6,966 bases of DNA from Actinobacteria bacterium UBA7398 (GCA_002470135.1 DKNC01000033.1:1-6966); one strand, 5' to 3'. Shown: positions 1 to 6,710, numbered from the stretch's first letter. Numbers and translations are program-made. Notes: a model not told the origin generated them from the letters alone.

Positions 1-704
1 GTTGGCGTGTAAGAAACAAATGCAGTAACTAAAGCTGCGCCGGTTTGTAATGCAAGCGCGGCGGGACCGCCAGGCATCCGCGCTATCCCATCAAAAAAAT
101 TAACAGTGACGCCAGATTTTGAGAGGTCTCGATCTGCCACCAGAGCAACTAATTTTCCGCTCCGTAACCGCTGCGCCAAAATAGCCGTTACGCGAGAATT
201 TAAGTCAAGAGCTTCCATTCCCATTTTTTCGCGATGTTGCAAAAAACGCCGAAAAAGCCGCTCCGGCTTCACATGTTCCACCACGGTGGTTAGCGAGATT
301 CCTTGGGCGCAAAAATAAGCGCCCGCGTGATCCCAATTTCCAGCATGTGGCAATGAAACTATTAAACCTTTGCCAGCTGCAAGAGCGTCAAAAAAATATT
401 TATCATTAATGGTCTCCGCCGAATTTAAAATCTGGCTCTTATCCCAATCCGTAAATCTGAAAGTATCAATCCAATATCGCAAATGTGAGCGCATGCTCTT
501 TTTTAATAAATCTGCCATCGCAACTTCATCGTATTCAGGTTTAACTCGCGATAAATTACTATGTAATCTCGTAATACTTTTTCCGTTGCGAAGTCGAGTT
601 AGATCAGCAATTACATCACCTAACCGATATGCAGCGCGCTTTGGTAGCACCCGCAGCAAGCGCCAACAAGATAGGTAGATAAAATAAGTGCAGTAATCAA
701 TCAT
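1..704 (-). CDS. patA: Phosphatidylinositol mannoside acyltransferase (PatA-like), 3' part cut off by window edge
   Basis: Member of the lysophospholipid/lauroyl (HtrB/PatA-type) acyltransferase family. Actinobacterial PatA transfers an acyl chain from acyl-CoA to a mannose of phosphatidylinositol mannosides at the inner face of the membrane. Translating from the ATG at 704 gives about 234 residues, still open at base 1; the family is usually near 300, so roughly the last 60-70 are missing. The catalytic HxxxxD motif is visible as HAGNWD (H120, D125). It is followed by the substrate-site strings VKPERLFRRF (about 146-155) and DRDLSKSGV...MPGGPA (about 191-215), both typical of the family. The N-terminus has a short hydrophobic stretch with no clear signal peptide, which fits peripheral membrane attachment. 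The start ATG shares an ATGA overlap with the pgsA stop, which fixes the start and implies translational coupling. M. tuberculosis has the same order (Rv2612c-Rv2611c). Family assignment is firm; substrate is inferred from context. Confidence 0.9.
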   Translation of the reverse strand, partial: MIDYCTYFIYLSCWRLLRVLPKRAAYRLGDVIADLTRLRNGKSITRLHSNLSRVKPEYDEVAMADLLKKSMRSHLRYWIDTFRFTDWDKSQILNSAETINDKYFFDALAAGKGLIVSLPHAGNWDHAGAYFCAQGISLTTVVEHVKPERLFRRFLQHREKMGMEALDLNSRVTAILAQRLRSGKLVALVADRDLSKSGVTVNFFDGIARMPGGPAALALQTGAALVTAFVSYTP

Positions 705-1306
705 GCAGTTTCCTGATAAACCATAAACAACCGTTGTACTACCGTAATTAAACTCAGTAAAACTAGGATCCAAATACCGAAAGCAAGTGCATACGGGACG
801 CCTAACCCATGTAAACCAATTCCCAAAAGCACCAAGATCAATCTTTCAGTTCGTTCCGCAACTCCGCCATTGCATGCAATATCTAGCGATTCCGCTCGGG
901 CTTTTACATAAGAAACCATTAGCCCTGAAATCAAAGCAACTAACGCGGGAATGAAAAGTGGATCCGCACTCCGCTCCAAATAAATGATGACGCCGATAAA
1001 TATGGTGGAATCTGCGATGCGATCACAGGTTGAATCTAGTAAGGCTCCCCATGGGCTGCCGCCTTTTGCCGATATTCGCGCCATCGTGCCATCGAAGAGA
1101 TCGCTTAACGAGAAAATGCAGATTGCAATTGTGCCCCAGAAGAAATGGCCATTCGGATATGCAACCAGCGAAGTTATGATCACTAAAAAGGAGCCGATCG
1201 CCGTAACCAAGTTTGGGGTTAAGCCAATCTTCAAGGCAAAACGGCAGGCTGGTGTGATGAACCTAGTGACTGGAGCCTTAAATGGGATCTGTAACATCGT
1301 TCCCAT
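701..1306 (-). CDS. pgsA: Phosphatidylinositol phosphate synthase (CDP-alcohol phosphatidyltransferase)
   Basis: Integral membrane enzyme joining CDP-diacylglycerol and inositol 1-phosphate, the first step towards phosphatidylinositol and PIMs. Numbered from the ATG at 1306 (201 residues), the CDP-alcohol phosphotransferase signature is complete: D69, D72-G, A-R, then G and D91, D95 (DLFDG..AR...G...DSTCD). These acidic residues bind the metals. The strings DSTCDRIADS and ARAESLDIACNGGVAERTER are characteristic of actinobacterial PIP synthases rather than PGP or cardiolipin synthases. Several hydrophobic membrane segments surround them (about 33-50, 54-70, 100-110, 117-132, 153-190). A longer reading from the ATG at 1345 would add 13 polar residues not expected in the family and would overlap the divergent gene, so 1306 (or 1297) is preferred. 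No strong Shine-Dalgarno is visible. The stop overlaps the acyltransferase start by 4 nt. Confidence 0.92.
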   Translation of the reverse strand: MGTMLQIPFKAPVTRFITPACRFALKIGLTPNLVTAIGSFLVIITSLVAYPNGHFFWGTIAICIFSLSDLFDGTMARISAKGGSPWGALLDSTCDRIADSTIFIGVIIYLERSADPLFIPALVALISGLMVSYVKARAESLDIACNGGVAERTERLILVLLGIGLHGLGVPYALAFGIWILVLLSLITVVQRLFMVYQETA

Positions 1307-1321
1307 CGTAGGCTGACCCGC
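1298..1321. other. Minimal divergent start-to-start region between pgsA and the EF-G-like gene
   Basis: The preferred pgsA ATG (1306, minus) and the EF-G-like ATG (1322, plus) are separated by 15 nt. Any promoters must therefore lie inside the opposing coding sequence, or pgsA must be transcribed by another route. On the plus strand TAACAT at 1292-1297 resembles a -10 hexamer (TAnnnT) and would give a short leader, but no matching -35 is seen at a normal spacing. On the minus strand GATACT (complement of 1325-1330) is a similarly weak candidate. Neither is strong enough to call as a promoter. Confidence 0.3.
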
Positions 1322-1945
1322 ATGAGTATCCCAATTAACTCGCATATTTCGGCGTTGGCTATCGGAATTTCCAGCGCTATCCCAGCAGATTTCTACGAAG
1401 CTATCGGACTGGCAGGCGCCTGCATCTATACCGACACCAATACTGAACCAGATTTAACCGAACTATCTGGAGCATCACTCGCCATTTTTATGGTCAATGC
1501 TCAAGTTGGTATCGATTCGAAAATGGTGGCGATATGGGATGCCTGTCGAGAATCACAGCTACCGCGATTACTTATGGTCTCTGGATTATCCGAAGGTGAA
1601 ATTGATTTTGATGACATTGTGATGATTGCTAATCGCATTCTAGATCCAGTCGTAACACCATTTCTAGTGTTACATGACGAGAGTGGCCAACCTAACGGCC
1701 TAATTGATATTGCAACTTCGCAAACTTATGACTACTCCAAAGGTCCCGTCAAAATTGCAACCGCTGACGAAGATTTGATAATTTTGGTTTCAGAATTTGC
1801 CGCGGAATATCAAGAACAACTTGAAGAATTTGGTGACGCTGGATTTCCAGATGGTTTGCTCTTCCCATGCATCCCTTTTATTTCATCCTTAGGTATCGGC
1901 ATAACCGAGGCACGCCGATATATTGATCTTATTCCCAAGCTTTAG
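1322..1945 (+). CDS. Degenerate EF-G-like protein (G/G' domain relic of the actinobacterial EF-G2 type)
   Basis: A 207-residue acidic protein with no transmembrane segment. From memory of the family, it lines up with the N-terminal G and G' domains of actinobacterial EF-G2-like factors. Residues 10-30 (SALAIGISSAIPADFYEAIGLAG) sit where EF-G has the first strand and P-loop, but there is no GKT/GKS. The switch I, switch II and DTPG segment (about 50 residues) is absent. From about residue 49 the match resumes: GASLAIFMVNAQVGID, then a variant G4 region MVSGLSEGEIDF with no NKxD, then GLIDI...TYDYSKG, a feature of EF-G2 G' domains, and a LFPCIPFISSLGIGITEARRYIDLIP end. EF-G domains II-V are missing. 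Nucleotide binding is therefore unlikely, and a binding or regulatory role is inference only. The intact frame argues against a fresh pseudogene. It runs against its neighbours: start 15 nt from the pgsA start, stop overlapping the HIT gene by 17 nt. A weak AGG lies 9 nt before the ATG. Confidence 0.75.
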   Translation: MSIPINSHISALAIGISSAIPADFYEAIGLAGACIYTDTNTEPDLTELSGASLAIFMVNAQVGIDSKMVAIWDACRESQLPRLLMVSGLSEGEIDFDDIVMIANRILDPVVTPFLVLHDESGQPNGLIDIATSQTYDYSKGPVKIATADEDLIILVSEFAAEYQEQLEEFGDAGFPDGLLFPCIPFISSLGIGITEARRYIDLIPKL

Positions 1946-2465
1946 CTAATTCATTTCTAGTTGTTGCTAACAACTCTGGCAAAACTTTTGTCTGACCAAT
2001 TATTGGCATGAAATTTGCATCACCGCTCCATCTTGGCACTACATGTTGATGAATATGTTCGGCGACCCCAGCACCAGAAATTGCGCCTTGATTCATTCCT
2101 AAATTAAAACCCGCGCAATTAGAAACCTTACGAAGTACCGCCATTGCTTTTGCACTAAATTCAGTAATCTCGTTACGTTCTGAAATAGTCAACTCAGTTA
2201 AATCAGCCACATGGCGATTGGCGCAGATCAACATATGACCGGCGTTGTATGGGTAAAGATTCATCACTGCATAAACTTCTTTACCGCGGGCCACAATTAA
2301 CGCAGCCTCATCGTTCATTTTAGGGATTTCACAAAATGGGCATCTAACTTCGTTTCCATCCAATGGTCGATTTTCCCCAGTCAGATAGGCCATCCGGTGT
2401 GGCGCCCATATCCGTTGCCATCGATCTGGCATTCCCACGCCACCGGGTATCTGGTTATTATCCAT
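1929..2465 (-). CDS. HIT-family hydrolase, Ap4A phosphorylase-like (Rv2613c family)
   Basis: Histidine-triad nucleotide-binding protein of 178 residues, cytosolic. The catalytic motif HIHQHVVPRW is intact (H137, H139, H141; H-x-H-x-H-x-x), followed by SGDANF, as in M. tuberculosis Rv2613c. Rv2613c is a diadenosine tetraphosphate phosphorylase. Further family matches are QRIWAPHRMAYL (about 17-28), VYAVMNLYPYNAGHML (about 64-79) and GFNLGMNQG (about 119-127). A CPFC pair (C42, C45), together with H85 and H137, suggests the structural zinc site found in many HIT proteins; as I recall the Mycobacterium protein, this pair is not conserved there. The ATG at 2465 lies 9 nt after the thrS stop with no evident ribosome-binding site, so it is probably co-transcribed and coupled. 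The link to thrS makes sense because aminoacyl-tRNA synthetases generate Ap4A. The 3' end overlaps the opposing EF-G-like gene by 17 nt. A Nudix-like or general nucleotide hydrolase role is less likely. Confidence 0.93.
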   Translation of the reverse strand: MDNNQIPGGVGMPDRWQRIWAPHRMAYLTGENRPLDGNEVRCPFCEIPKMNDEAALIVARGKEVYAVMNLYPYNAGHMLICANRHVADLTELTISERNEITEFSAKAMAVLRKVSNCAGFNLGMNQGAISGAGVAEHIHQHVVPRWSGDANFMPIIGQTKVLPELLATTRNELAKAWE

Positions 2466-2474
2466 AAAGAAATA

Positions 2475-4502
2475 TCAAACTTGGCTTCGTTCCGCGACAG
2501 CTTTTTGAATTTCAGAAATGGCATCCGCAATCGCGATTCCATTTTTTTGGTCGCCGTTTCGGTACCGGAAAGAGAGCGCATTCGCCGTAACATCTTCTTC
2601 GCCCGCAATAATCATGAATGGGATTTTTTCAGTCTGGGCATTTCGAATCTTTTTCTGCATCCGATCATCGGAAGCATCAATCTCCGCGCGAATCCCCAAG
2701 CTCCGCATCTCTTTCACGATTTTTTCCAAATACGGAGCATAAATATCGGCAACTGGGATGGCCCGAACTTGCACCGGAGCTAACCACGGTGGGAAAGCAC
2801 CGGCATAGTGTTCGGTCAGAACTCCAAAAAATCTTTCAATAGATCCAAATAGCGCGCGATGAATCATGACCGGACGCTTTTTGCTGCCATCTGAAGCGGT
2901 GTACTCAAGTTCAAAACGTTGCGGTAATTGAAAATCAACTTGGATGGTCGACATTTGCCAGGTCCGACCAATTGCATCCTTAGCTTGCACTGAAATTTTT
3001 GGACCGTAAAAAGCGGCTCCGCCTTTATCCAAAACTAATTCGAGCTTCTGTTTTTCCGCAGCTTGGCGGAGTGATTCGGTCGCTTCTTCCCAATCCTTAT
3101 CTTCACCTACGAATTTCGTTTCATTTTTGGTAGAGAGTTCAAGATAAAAATCGTTCAAGCCATAATCACGTAAGAGATTCAAAACAAATGTTAAAAGGCT
3201 ATCGAGCTCCCCCGCCATCTGTTCCGCAGTGCAGTAAATATGAGCATCGTCTTGAGTGAAACCGCGCGCTCTAGTTATTCCGTGAATTACCCCAGATTTT
3301 TCGTAGCGATAAACTGTGCCAAATTCAAATAGTCGAAGTGGTAATTCCCGATAAGAACGACCTCGGGATGCATAAATCAAATTATGAAACGGACAATTCA
3401 TCGGTTTCATGTAGTACTGCTGGCCTTGTTTTTTTATGGTGCCATCAGCATGCAGTTCTTCATCCATGATCATCGGCGGATACATGCCATCGGCATACCA
3501 TTGCAAATGTCCGGACCGTTCAAATAGCGCTGCTTTTGTTAAATGTGGTGAGTAAACAAATTCATATCCTTCAACTTCATGGCGATGCCGAGAGTAATCT
3601 TCCATGGCACGACGCACGATCCCACCTTTTGGATGAAACACCGCTAAGCCGGAGCCAATTTCTTCTGGGAAGGAAAATAAATCTAATTCAGCTCCAAGTT
3701 TTCGATGGTCGCGTTTCTCCGCTTCCGCCAACATCATTAAATATTGGTCAAGTGATTCTTGTGACGGCCAAGCTGTGCCATAAATTCGCTGCAGCATTGG
3801 ATTCTTTTCCGAACCACGCCAATAAGCACCAGCGCTCCGCATCAATTTAAATGCGGGAATATATTTTGTAGAGGGTAAATGTGGACCGCGACATAAATCG
3901 CTCCAAATTGGTTGGCCATCTCGGCCTAAATTGTCATAAATAGTTAATTCACCAACGCCAACTTCAACATCGGCGCCATCGTCAGTTGCAGTTGATTTTA
4001 ATTTAACTAATTCACACTTATACGGTTCGTGATGCAATTCTTTTAAAGCTTCCGCATCTGTAATGGCTCGACGTTTAAAACGTTGCCCATCTTTGATAAT
4101 TTTCTTCATAGTTTTCTCTAAAACTTCCAAATCAGCGGGTGTAAATGGACGTTCTGGATCGAAGTCGTAATAGAAACCATCGGTGATTGGCGGTCCAATT
4201 CCTAATCGGGTTTGTGAGAAAGTACTTTGGACTGCTTGCGCAAGCACATGCGCAGTGGAGTGTCTTAAAACCATTAAACCTTCGGGTGAATCAATCGATA
4301 ACCCTTCAATCACATCACCAGGCTTCACATCGCTCCATAGATCCTTTAGTTCGCCATTAATTTTGCATAGAACAATTGCGTTAGCACCGACCGCGGTGCG
4401 ATCTACCGCTTGGCTGGCAAATATTTGGGTAACTTTTTGGTCAGCGTTTACTTTAACCAGAACGCCATCAACTGTAATCTCGATGGCTTCGGCGTTAGAC
4501 AT
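2475..4502 (-). CDS. thrS: Threonyl-tRNA synthetase
   Basis: Cytosolic class II synthetase that activates threonine and charges tRNA-Thr. The 675-residue length and domain order are normal: TGS domain (about 5-65), editing/SAD domain (about 75-240) with the HSTAH pair H81/H85 and CRGPH (C204, H208), catalytic core (about 265-565) and an anticodon-binding domain (about 570-672). The catalytic zinc ligands are visible: C370 in MNCPFH, H421 in FTQDDAH and H548 in VMIHRALFGSIERF. Motif 2 is FGTVYRYEKSG...RARGFTQDD, and motif 3 is ALFGSIERF. The editing site looks intact, so mischarged Ser-tRNA-Thr should be cleared. The ATG at 4502 starts the TGS domain at the expected place. The 44-nt gap upstream has no strong Shine-Dalgarno and is too short for a T-box leader, so expression probably comes from upstream or from a weak local promoter. 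Confidence 0.98.
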   Translation of the reverse strand: MSNAEAIEITVDGVLVKVNADQKVTQIFASQAVDRTAVGANAIVLCKINGELKDLWSDVKPGDVIEGLSIDSPEGLMVLRHSTAHVLAQAVQSTFSQTRLGIGPPITDGFYYDFDPERPFTPADLEVLEKTMKKIIKDGQRFKRRAITDAEALKELHHEPYKCELVKLKSTATDDGADVEVGVGELTIYDNLGRDGQPIWSDLCRGPHLPSTKYIPAFKLMRSAGAYWRGSEKNPMLQRIYGTAWPSQESLDQYLMMLAEAEKRDHRKLGAELDLFSFPEEIGSGLAVFHPKGGIVRRAMEDYSRHRHEVEGYEFVYSPHLTKAALFERSGHLQWYADGMYPPMIMDEELHADGTIKKQGQQYYMKPMNCPFHNLIYASRGRSYRELPLRLFEFGTVYRYEKSGVIHGITRARGFTQDDAHIYCTAEQMAGELDSLLTFVLNLLRDYGLNDFYLELSTKNETKFVGEDKDWEEATESLRQAAEKQKLELVLDKGGAAFYGPKISVQAKDAIGRTWQMSTIQVDFQLPQRFELEYTASDGSKKRPVMIHRALFGSIERFFGVLTEHYAGAFPPWLAPVQVRAIPVADIYAPYLEKIVKEMRSLGIRAEIDASDDRMQKKIRNAQTEKIPFMIIAGEEDVTANALSFRYRNGDQKNGIAIADAISEIQKAVAERSQV

Positions 4503-4519
4503 GGTGCGAGGCTACCAAA
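4500..4519 (-). repeat. Short imperfect direct repeat, copy at the thrS start
   Basis: On the minus strand this copy reads TTTGG, TA, GC, then CTCGCACC and the thrS ATG. The 11-mer CTCGCACCATG is identical to the one at the start of the PGPGW gene (4865-4886). The match continues beyond it with two mismatches and a 2-nt gap. It is non-coding here, apart from the ATG. See the partner copy. Confidence 0.5.
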
Positions 4520-4546
4520 GTTAAATGCAAAGACGTTGGAAGTGAA

Positions 4547-4867
4547 TTATTTGCTGTAATAAATCAATACTGCGACGATTGAAATCAAGAGTCCACCGGC
4601 AATTATTAGGTATTTTGCCCAAAGCGGCAGCCCGGATTTTTCCGCGGCCGATTTAGCAAGGTTCTTCGTTTTCAGCATCGCTTGGCCCGCCCAAGCAAAT
4701 TCAGTTGCCAATATTCCAAGGCCCGCGAGCAGAACTAAAACTCCAGGACCAGGAGCAATCAAAAGAAATCCGCCAAAAATAGTTATACCGCCACCCATAA
4801 CTCCAATGAAAATTCGCCAAAGCAAATGACCAGCTTTGCTCTTTTTCATCCAACTTCGCAAATTCAT
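4547..4867 (-). CDS. Small PGPGW-family (TIGR02611-like) membrane protein, function unknown
   Basis: A 106-residue integral membrane protein. The N-terminus is basic (RSWMKKSKAGHLLWR). Then come a hydrophobic segment (about 19-37), the family hallmark APGPGV (38-43), a second segment (about 42-58) ending in ILATEFAWA, a polar amphipathic linker (AMLKTKNLAKSAAEKSG, about 63-79) and a last membrane helix (about 85-103) with a short YYSK tail. This matches the actinobacterial putative transmembrane PGPGW family, whose biochemical role is unknown to me. The ATG overlaps the pabC stop as ATGA, which fixes the start and implies translational coupling. The stop lies 44 nt before thrS. Position between pabC and thrS probably reflects shared transcription rather than a role in folate or translation. 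No enzyme motif was seen. Confidence 0.88.
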   Translation of the reverse strand: MNLRSWMKKSKAGHLLWRIFIGVMGGGITIFGGFLLIAPGPGVLVLLAGLGILATEFAWAGQAMLKTKNLAKSAAEKSGLPLWAKYLIIAGGLLISIVAVLIYYSK

Positions 4868-5652
4868 GGTGCGAGTTTACTCCAAACCCAATCATTAAAT
4901 TCCGAAATGAGTTTTGCGCCACTTGCGCTACCTTGATTTTCGGTATTGTTGTATCTATTAATTGGGCGAATTCCCTTGGCGCTTGAGAGTAAATAACTGG
5001 CGCGACAATTCTGTAATTCGGCGGGGGTAGCGTCTCGTTCTGCTACTCCAAAATTTTCAATCAATAAGGCGCGGGTTATACCCGGTAGGCACCCAGAAGA
5101 TAGCGGCGGTGTAAAGAATTTGCCATCGCTCTCCCATAAAACATTGGCAACCGCAGATTCGGCAACGTTCCCAGCCAAATTTCTAAAAATTACATCATCT
5201 GCGCCAGCGCTATGCGCAACCCGGAGCGCGTGCGCGTTCTCACCATAAGAGAGCGTTTTAATCCCAGCCAGAATTGAGTTCTCGTTCTTTGGATATTGAT
5301 AGTCAATAACCGAAAGTTTCTTGTTGGAAAGTTCCAAGACTTTATGTGTAGCTACCCAATCGCCGTTACTTAAAAAAGTTATCCGAATTCGACCATGCTC
5401 AATATCTTTAGTTGCTTGTAACAACTTTTGCATGCCTACTTCAACATCACTTCGAATAGGTAGCACAAGCCCCAGGATCGCTCCGCTCTTATAGGCTCGA
5501 TCTAGGTGATGCGAAAATGCCCAAATTTTTCCATCAATACTCTTTAAAGTTTCAAAAATCCCATCCCCCAATAACCAACCGTTTCGGCCAGGGTCACCAG
5601 AAGCTGGTAGCACCAAATCTGAAACCAATTCGCCATTAAATAAAATATTCAA
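4864..5652 (-). CDS. pabC: Aminodeoxychorismate lyase, class IV PLP aminotransferase fold
   Basis: Converts 4-amino-4-deoxychorismate to p-aminobenzoate plus pyruvate for folate synthesis, in the cytosol. The start chosen is a TTG at 5652, giving 262 residues beginning MNILFNGELV. It overlaps the pabB stop as TTGA (4 nt), and the sequence before it has no family match. An ATG at 5730 would add 26 charged residues and overlap pabB by 82 nt. Family marks: GWLLGDGIFETL (about 25-36), the PLP lysine K132 in GIKTLSYGENAHAL, FRNLAGNVAESAVANVLW (about 156-173, with E165), LSSGCLPGITRALLIE (about 184-199) and LLSSAKGIRPI (about 221-231). Branched-chain or D-amino acid transaminase activity is possible for this fold, but coupling to pabB favours the lyase. 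The stop overlaps the next ATG. Confidence 0.9.
   Translation of the reverse strand: MNILFNGELVSDLVLPASGDPGRNGWLLGDGIFETLKSIDGKIWAFSHHLDRAYKSGAILGLVLPIRSDVEVGMQKLLQATKDIEHGRIRITFLSNGDWVATHKVLELSNKKLSVIDYQYPKNENSILAGIKTLSYGENAHALRVAHSAGADDVIFRNLAGNVAESAVANVLWESDGKFFTPPLSSGCLPGITRALLIENFGVAERDATPAELQNCRASYLLSSAKGIRPINRYNNTENQGSASGAKLISEFNDWVWSKLAP
4865..4886 (-). repeat. Short imperfect direct repeat, copy at the PGPGW gene start
   Basis: On the minus strand this reads TTTGG, AG, TA, AA, then CTCGCACC and ATG. It shares 18 of 20 aligned bases with 4500-4519, allowing a 2-nt gap. Here it also encodes the end of PabC (Trp-Ser-Lys-Leu-Ala-Pro, stop), so the two copies exactly bracket the PGPGW gene. 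Origin by duplication or insertion is speculation; chance cannot be excluded. Confidence 0.5.
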
Positions 5653-6710
5653 AATTTCACAGCACTTTCGATGGTTTTCCCGCTCGCAATTGCGATCAAT
5701 CGATTTGCTTTCAATTCGGTCTCTTCCCATTCCGATGGCGCGTTACTTCCCCAGGTAATGCCCGCGCCAGTACCAAATCGCAAATAACCATCACGTTGAT
5801 TCCAGAAAGTCCGAATTCCAACGGCAAGGTTTGCATCACCATCACAGACCCAACCAATCGCACCGCAATATGGGCCGCGACTACTTGGTTCCATCCTAGA
5901 AATAACTTCTAGCGCGGAGCTCTTTGGTGCACCGCTTACAGAGCCCGGCGCCATCATTGCTGCAAAAATATCTGCCCAAGAAATATTCTTGCGAAGGGTT
6001 CCACTTACATCAGAAACCAAATGGTATAGGCCCGGATGCTTTTCGATTCCGAGCAATCGTGGGACCGCCACAGTACCGGTTTCACAAATGACACTTAGAT
6101 CATTTCGAATCAAATCCACAATCATTACATTCTCCGCTAAATCCTTTTCTAGAAATTCGCTAGTTGCTGAGGTTCCTTTGATGGGGCTAGATATAACGTT
6201 TCGCTCTCCTTGAGCAGTTTTCGTCACACGCATAAATAACTCTGGTGAAGCAGAAGCGATTTCCATTGTGGGTAAATTCAAATAGAGACTATGCGGCGCT
6301 GGATTATTTTCTAATAAATCACTCATCAAAGGTCGCAGCGAAACTCCATCCGGAATCGGCGCAGATAAAATCCGACAAGCGTTAACTTGGTAAACCCAGC
6401 CATCTGCAATTTCGTTTCGAATTGTTTCCACATAATTCAGATACTCATTACGAGAGAATGAACTCTCCCAGTTTGCGGCTATCCCTGGCCACGACCCTTC
6501 GCCGACGAATTCACTTTCACTTACCGTTTCAAACCTGGCAAAAGTCGGTTCGCCAACAAACGGCGCAATTACTGCCCAAAATCCGGGTTCATCAAGGGCT
6601 GCAACGTCATGTCGAATTTCAAGACAGTTTCGAGCGCTCTTTCCGGCCATCCAGAAATATGGTTCAGAGTGCGTCTTCGCAAATTCCAACATGACGCGAA
6701 GGTACTCCAA
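5649..6710 (-). CDS. pabB: Aminodeoxychorismate synthase component I
   Basis: Chorismate-binding enzyme that aminates chorismate to 4-amino-4-deoxychorismate, normally with a glutaminase partner (PabA or a shared TrpG), which is not in this window. The 353-residue protein holds the whole chorismate-binding domain from about residue 86. PIKGT (176-180) carries the lysine K178 that marks PabB; anthranilate synthase has alanine there. Other motifs are ENVMIVDLIRND (193-204), GSVSGAPK (256-263), RGPYCGAIGW (278-287) and GTGAGITWGSNAPSEWEET (313-331). The N-terminal lobe is short compared with E. coli PabB (453 residues). The start is uncertain. The first candidate after an otherwise start-less open frame is the TTG at 6710, and an ATG at 6692 lies 12 nt after GGAG. 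The TGA stop overlaps the pabC TTG. Confidence 0.92.
   Translation of the reverse strand: MEYLRVMLEFAKTHSEPYFWMAGKSARNCLEIRHDVAALDEPGFWAVIAPFVGEPTFARFETVSESEFVGEGSWPGIAANWESSFSRNEYLNYVETIRNEIADGWVYQVNACRILSAPIPDGVSLRPLMSDLLENNPAPHSLYLNLPTMEIASASPELFMRVTKTAQGERNVISSPIKGTSATSEFLEKDLAENVMIVDLIRNDLSVICETGTVAVPRLLGIEKHPGLYHLVSDVSGTLRKNISWADIFAAMMAPGSVSGAPKSSALEVISRMEPSSRGPYCGAIGWVCDGDANLAVGIRTFWNQRDGYLRFGTGAGITWGSNAPSEWEETELKANRLIAIASGKTIESAVKF

Noticed and set aside
106..678. Two plus-strand open frames (106-318, 370-678)
   Set aside because: They lie antisense to the PatA-like gene, whose minus-strand frame is continuous with clear family motifs; their products look basic and low in complexity with no recognisable domain.
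984..1316. Plus-strand open frame of 110 codons
   Set aside because: Antisense to pgsA, whose active-site motif falls inside the same interval.
1307..1345. Longer pgsA from the ATG at 1345
   Set aside because: Adds 13 polar residues before the usual family N-terminus and would overlap the start of the divergent EF-G-like gene.
1322..1945. Calling the EF-G-like gene a pseudogene
   Set aside because: The missing G-domain parts suggest decay, but the frame is intact, the ends mesh exactly with neighbours, and the retained family strings are well ordered.
2381..2842. Four open frames (2381-2608 minus; 2397-2783, 2518-2742 and 2618-2842 plus)
   Set aside because: Shadows of the thrS 3' end and HIT 5' end in other frames; no domain similarity.
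3536..4524. Plus-strand open frames at 3536-3850 and 4183-4524
   Set aside because: Antisense to the conserved thrS catalytic and N-terminal domains.
4503..4546. T-box or other leader regulator ahead of thrS
   Set aside because: The gap is 44 nt, far too short for a T-box, and no stem-loop or attenuator pattern is evident.
4701..4922. Minus-strand open frame of 73 codons
   Set aside because: Overlaps the PGPGW gene in another frame and lacks its membrane pattern.
5653..5730. pabC starting at the ATG at 5730
   Set aside because: Would add 26 charged residues with no family match and overlap pabB by 82 nt; the TTG at 5652 gives a 4-nt coupling overlap.
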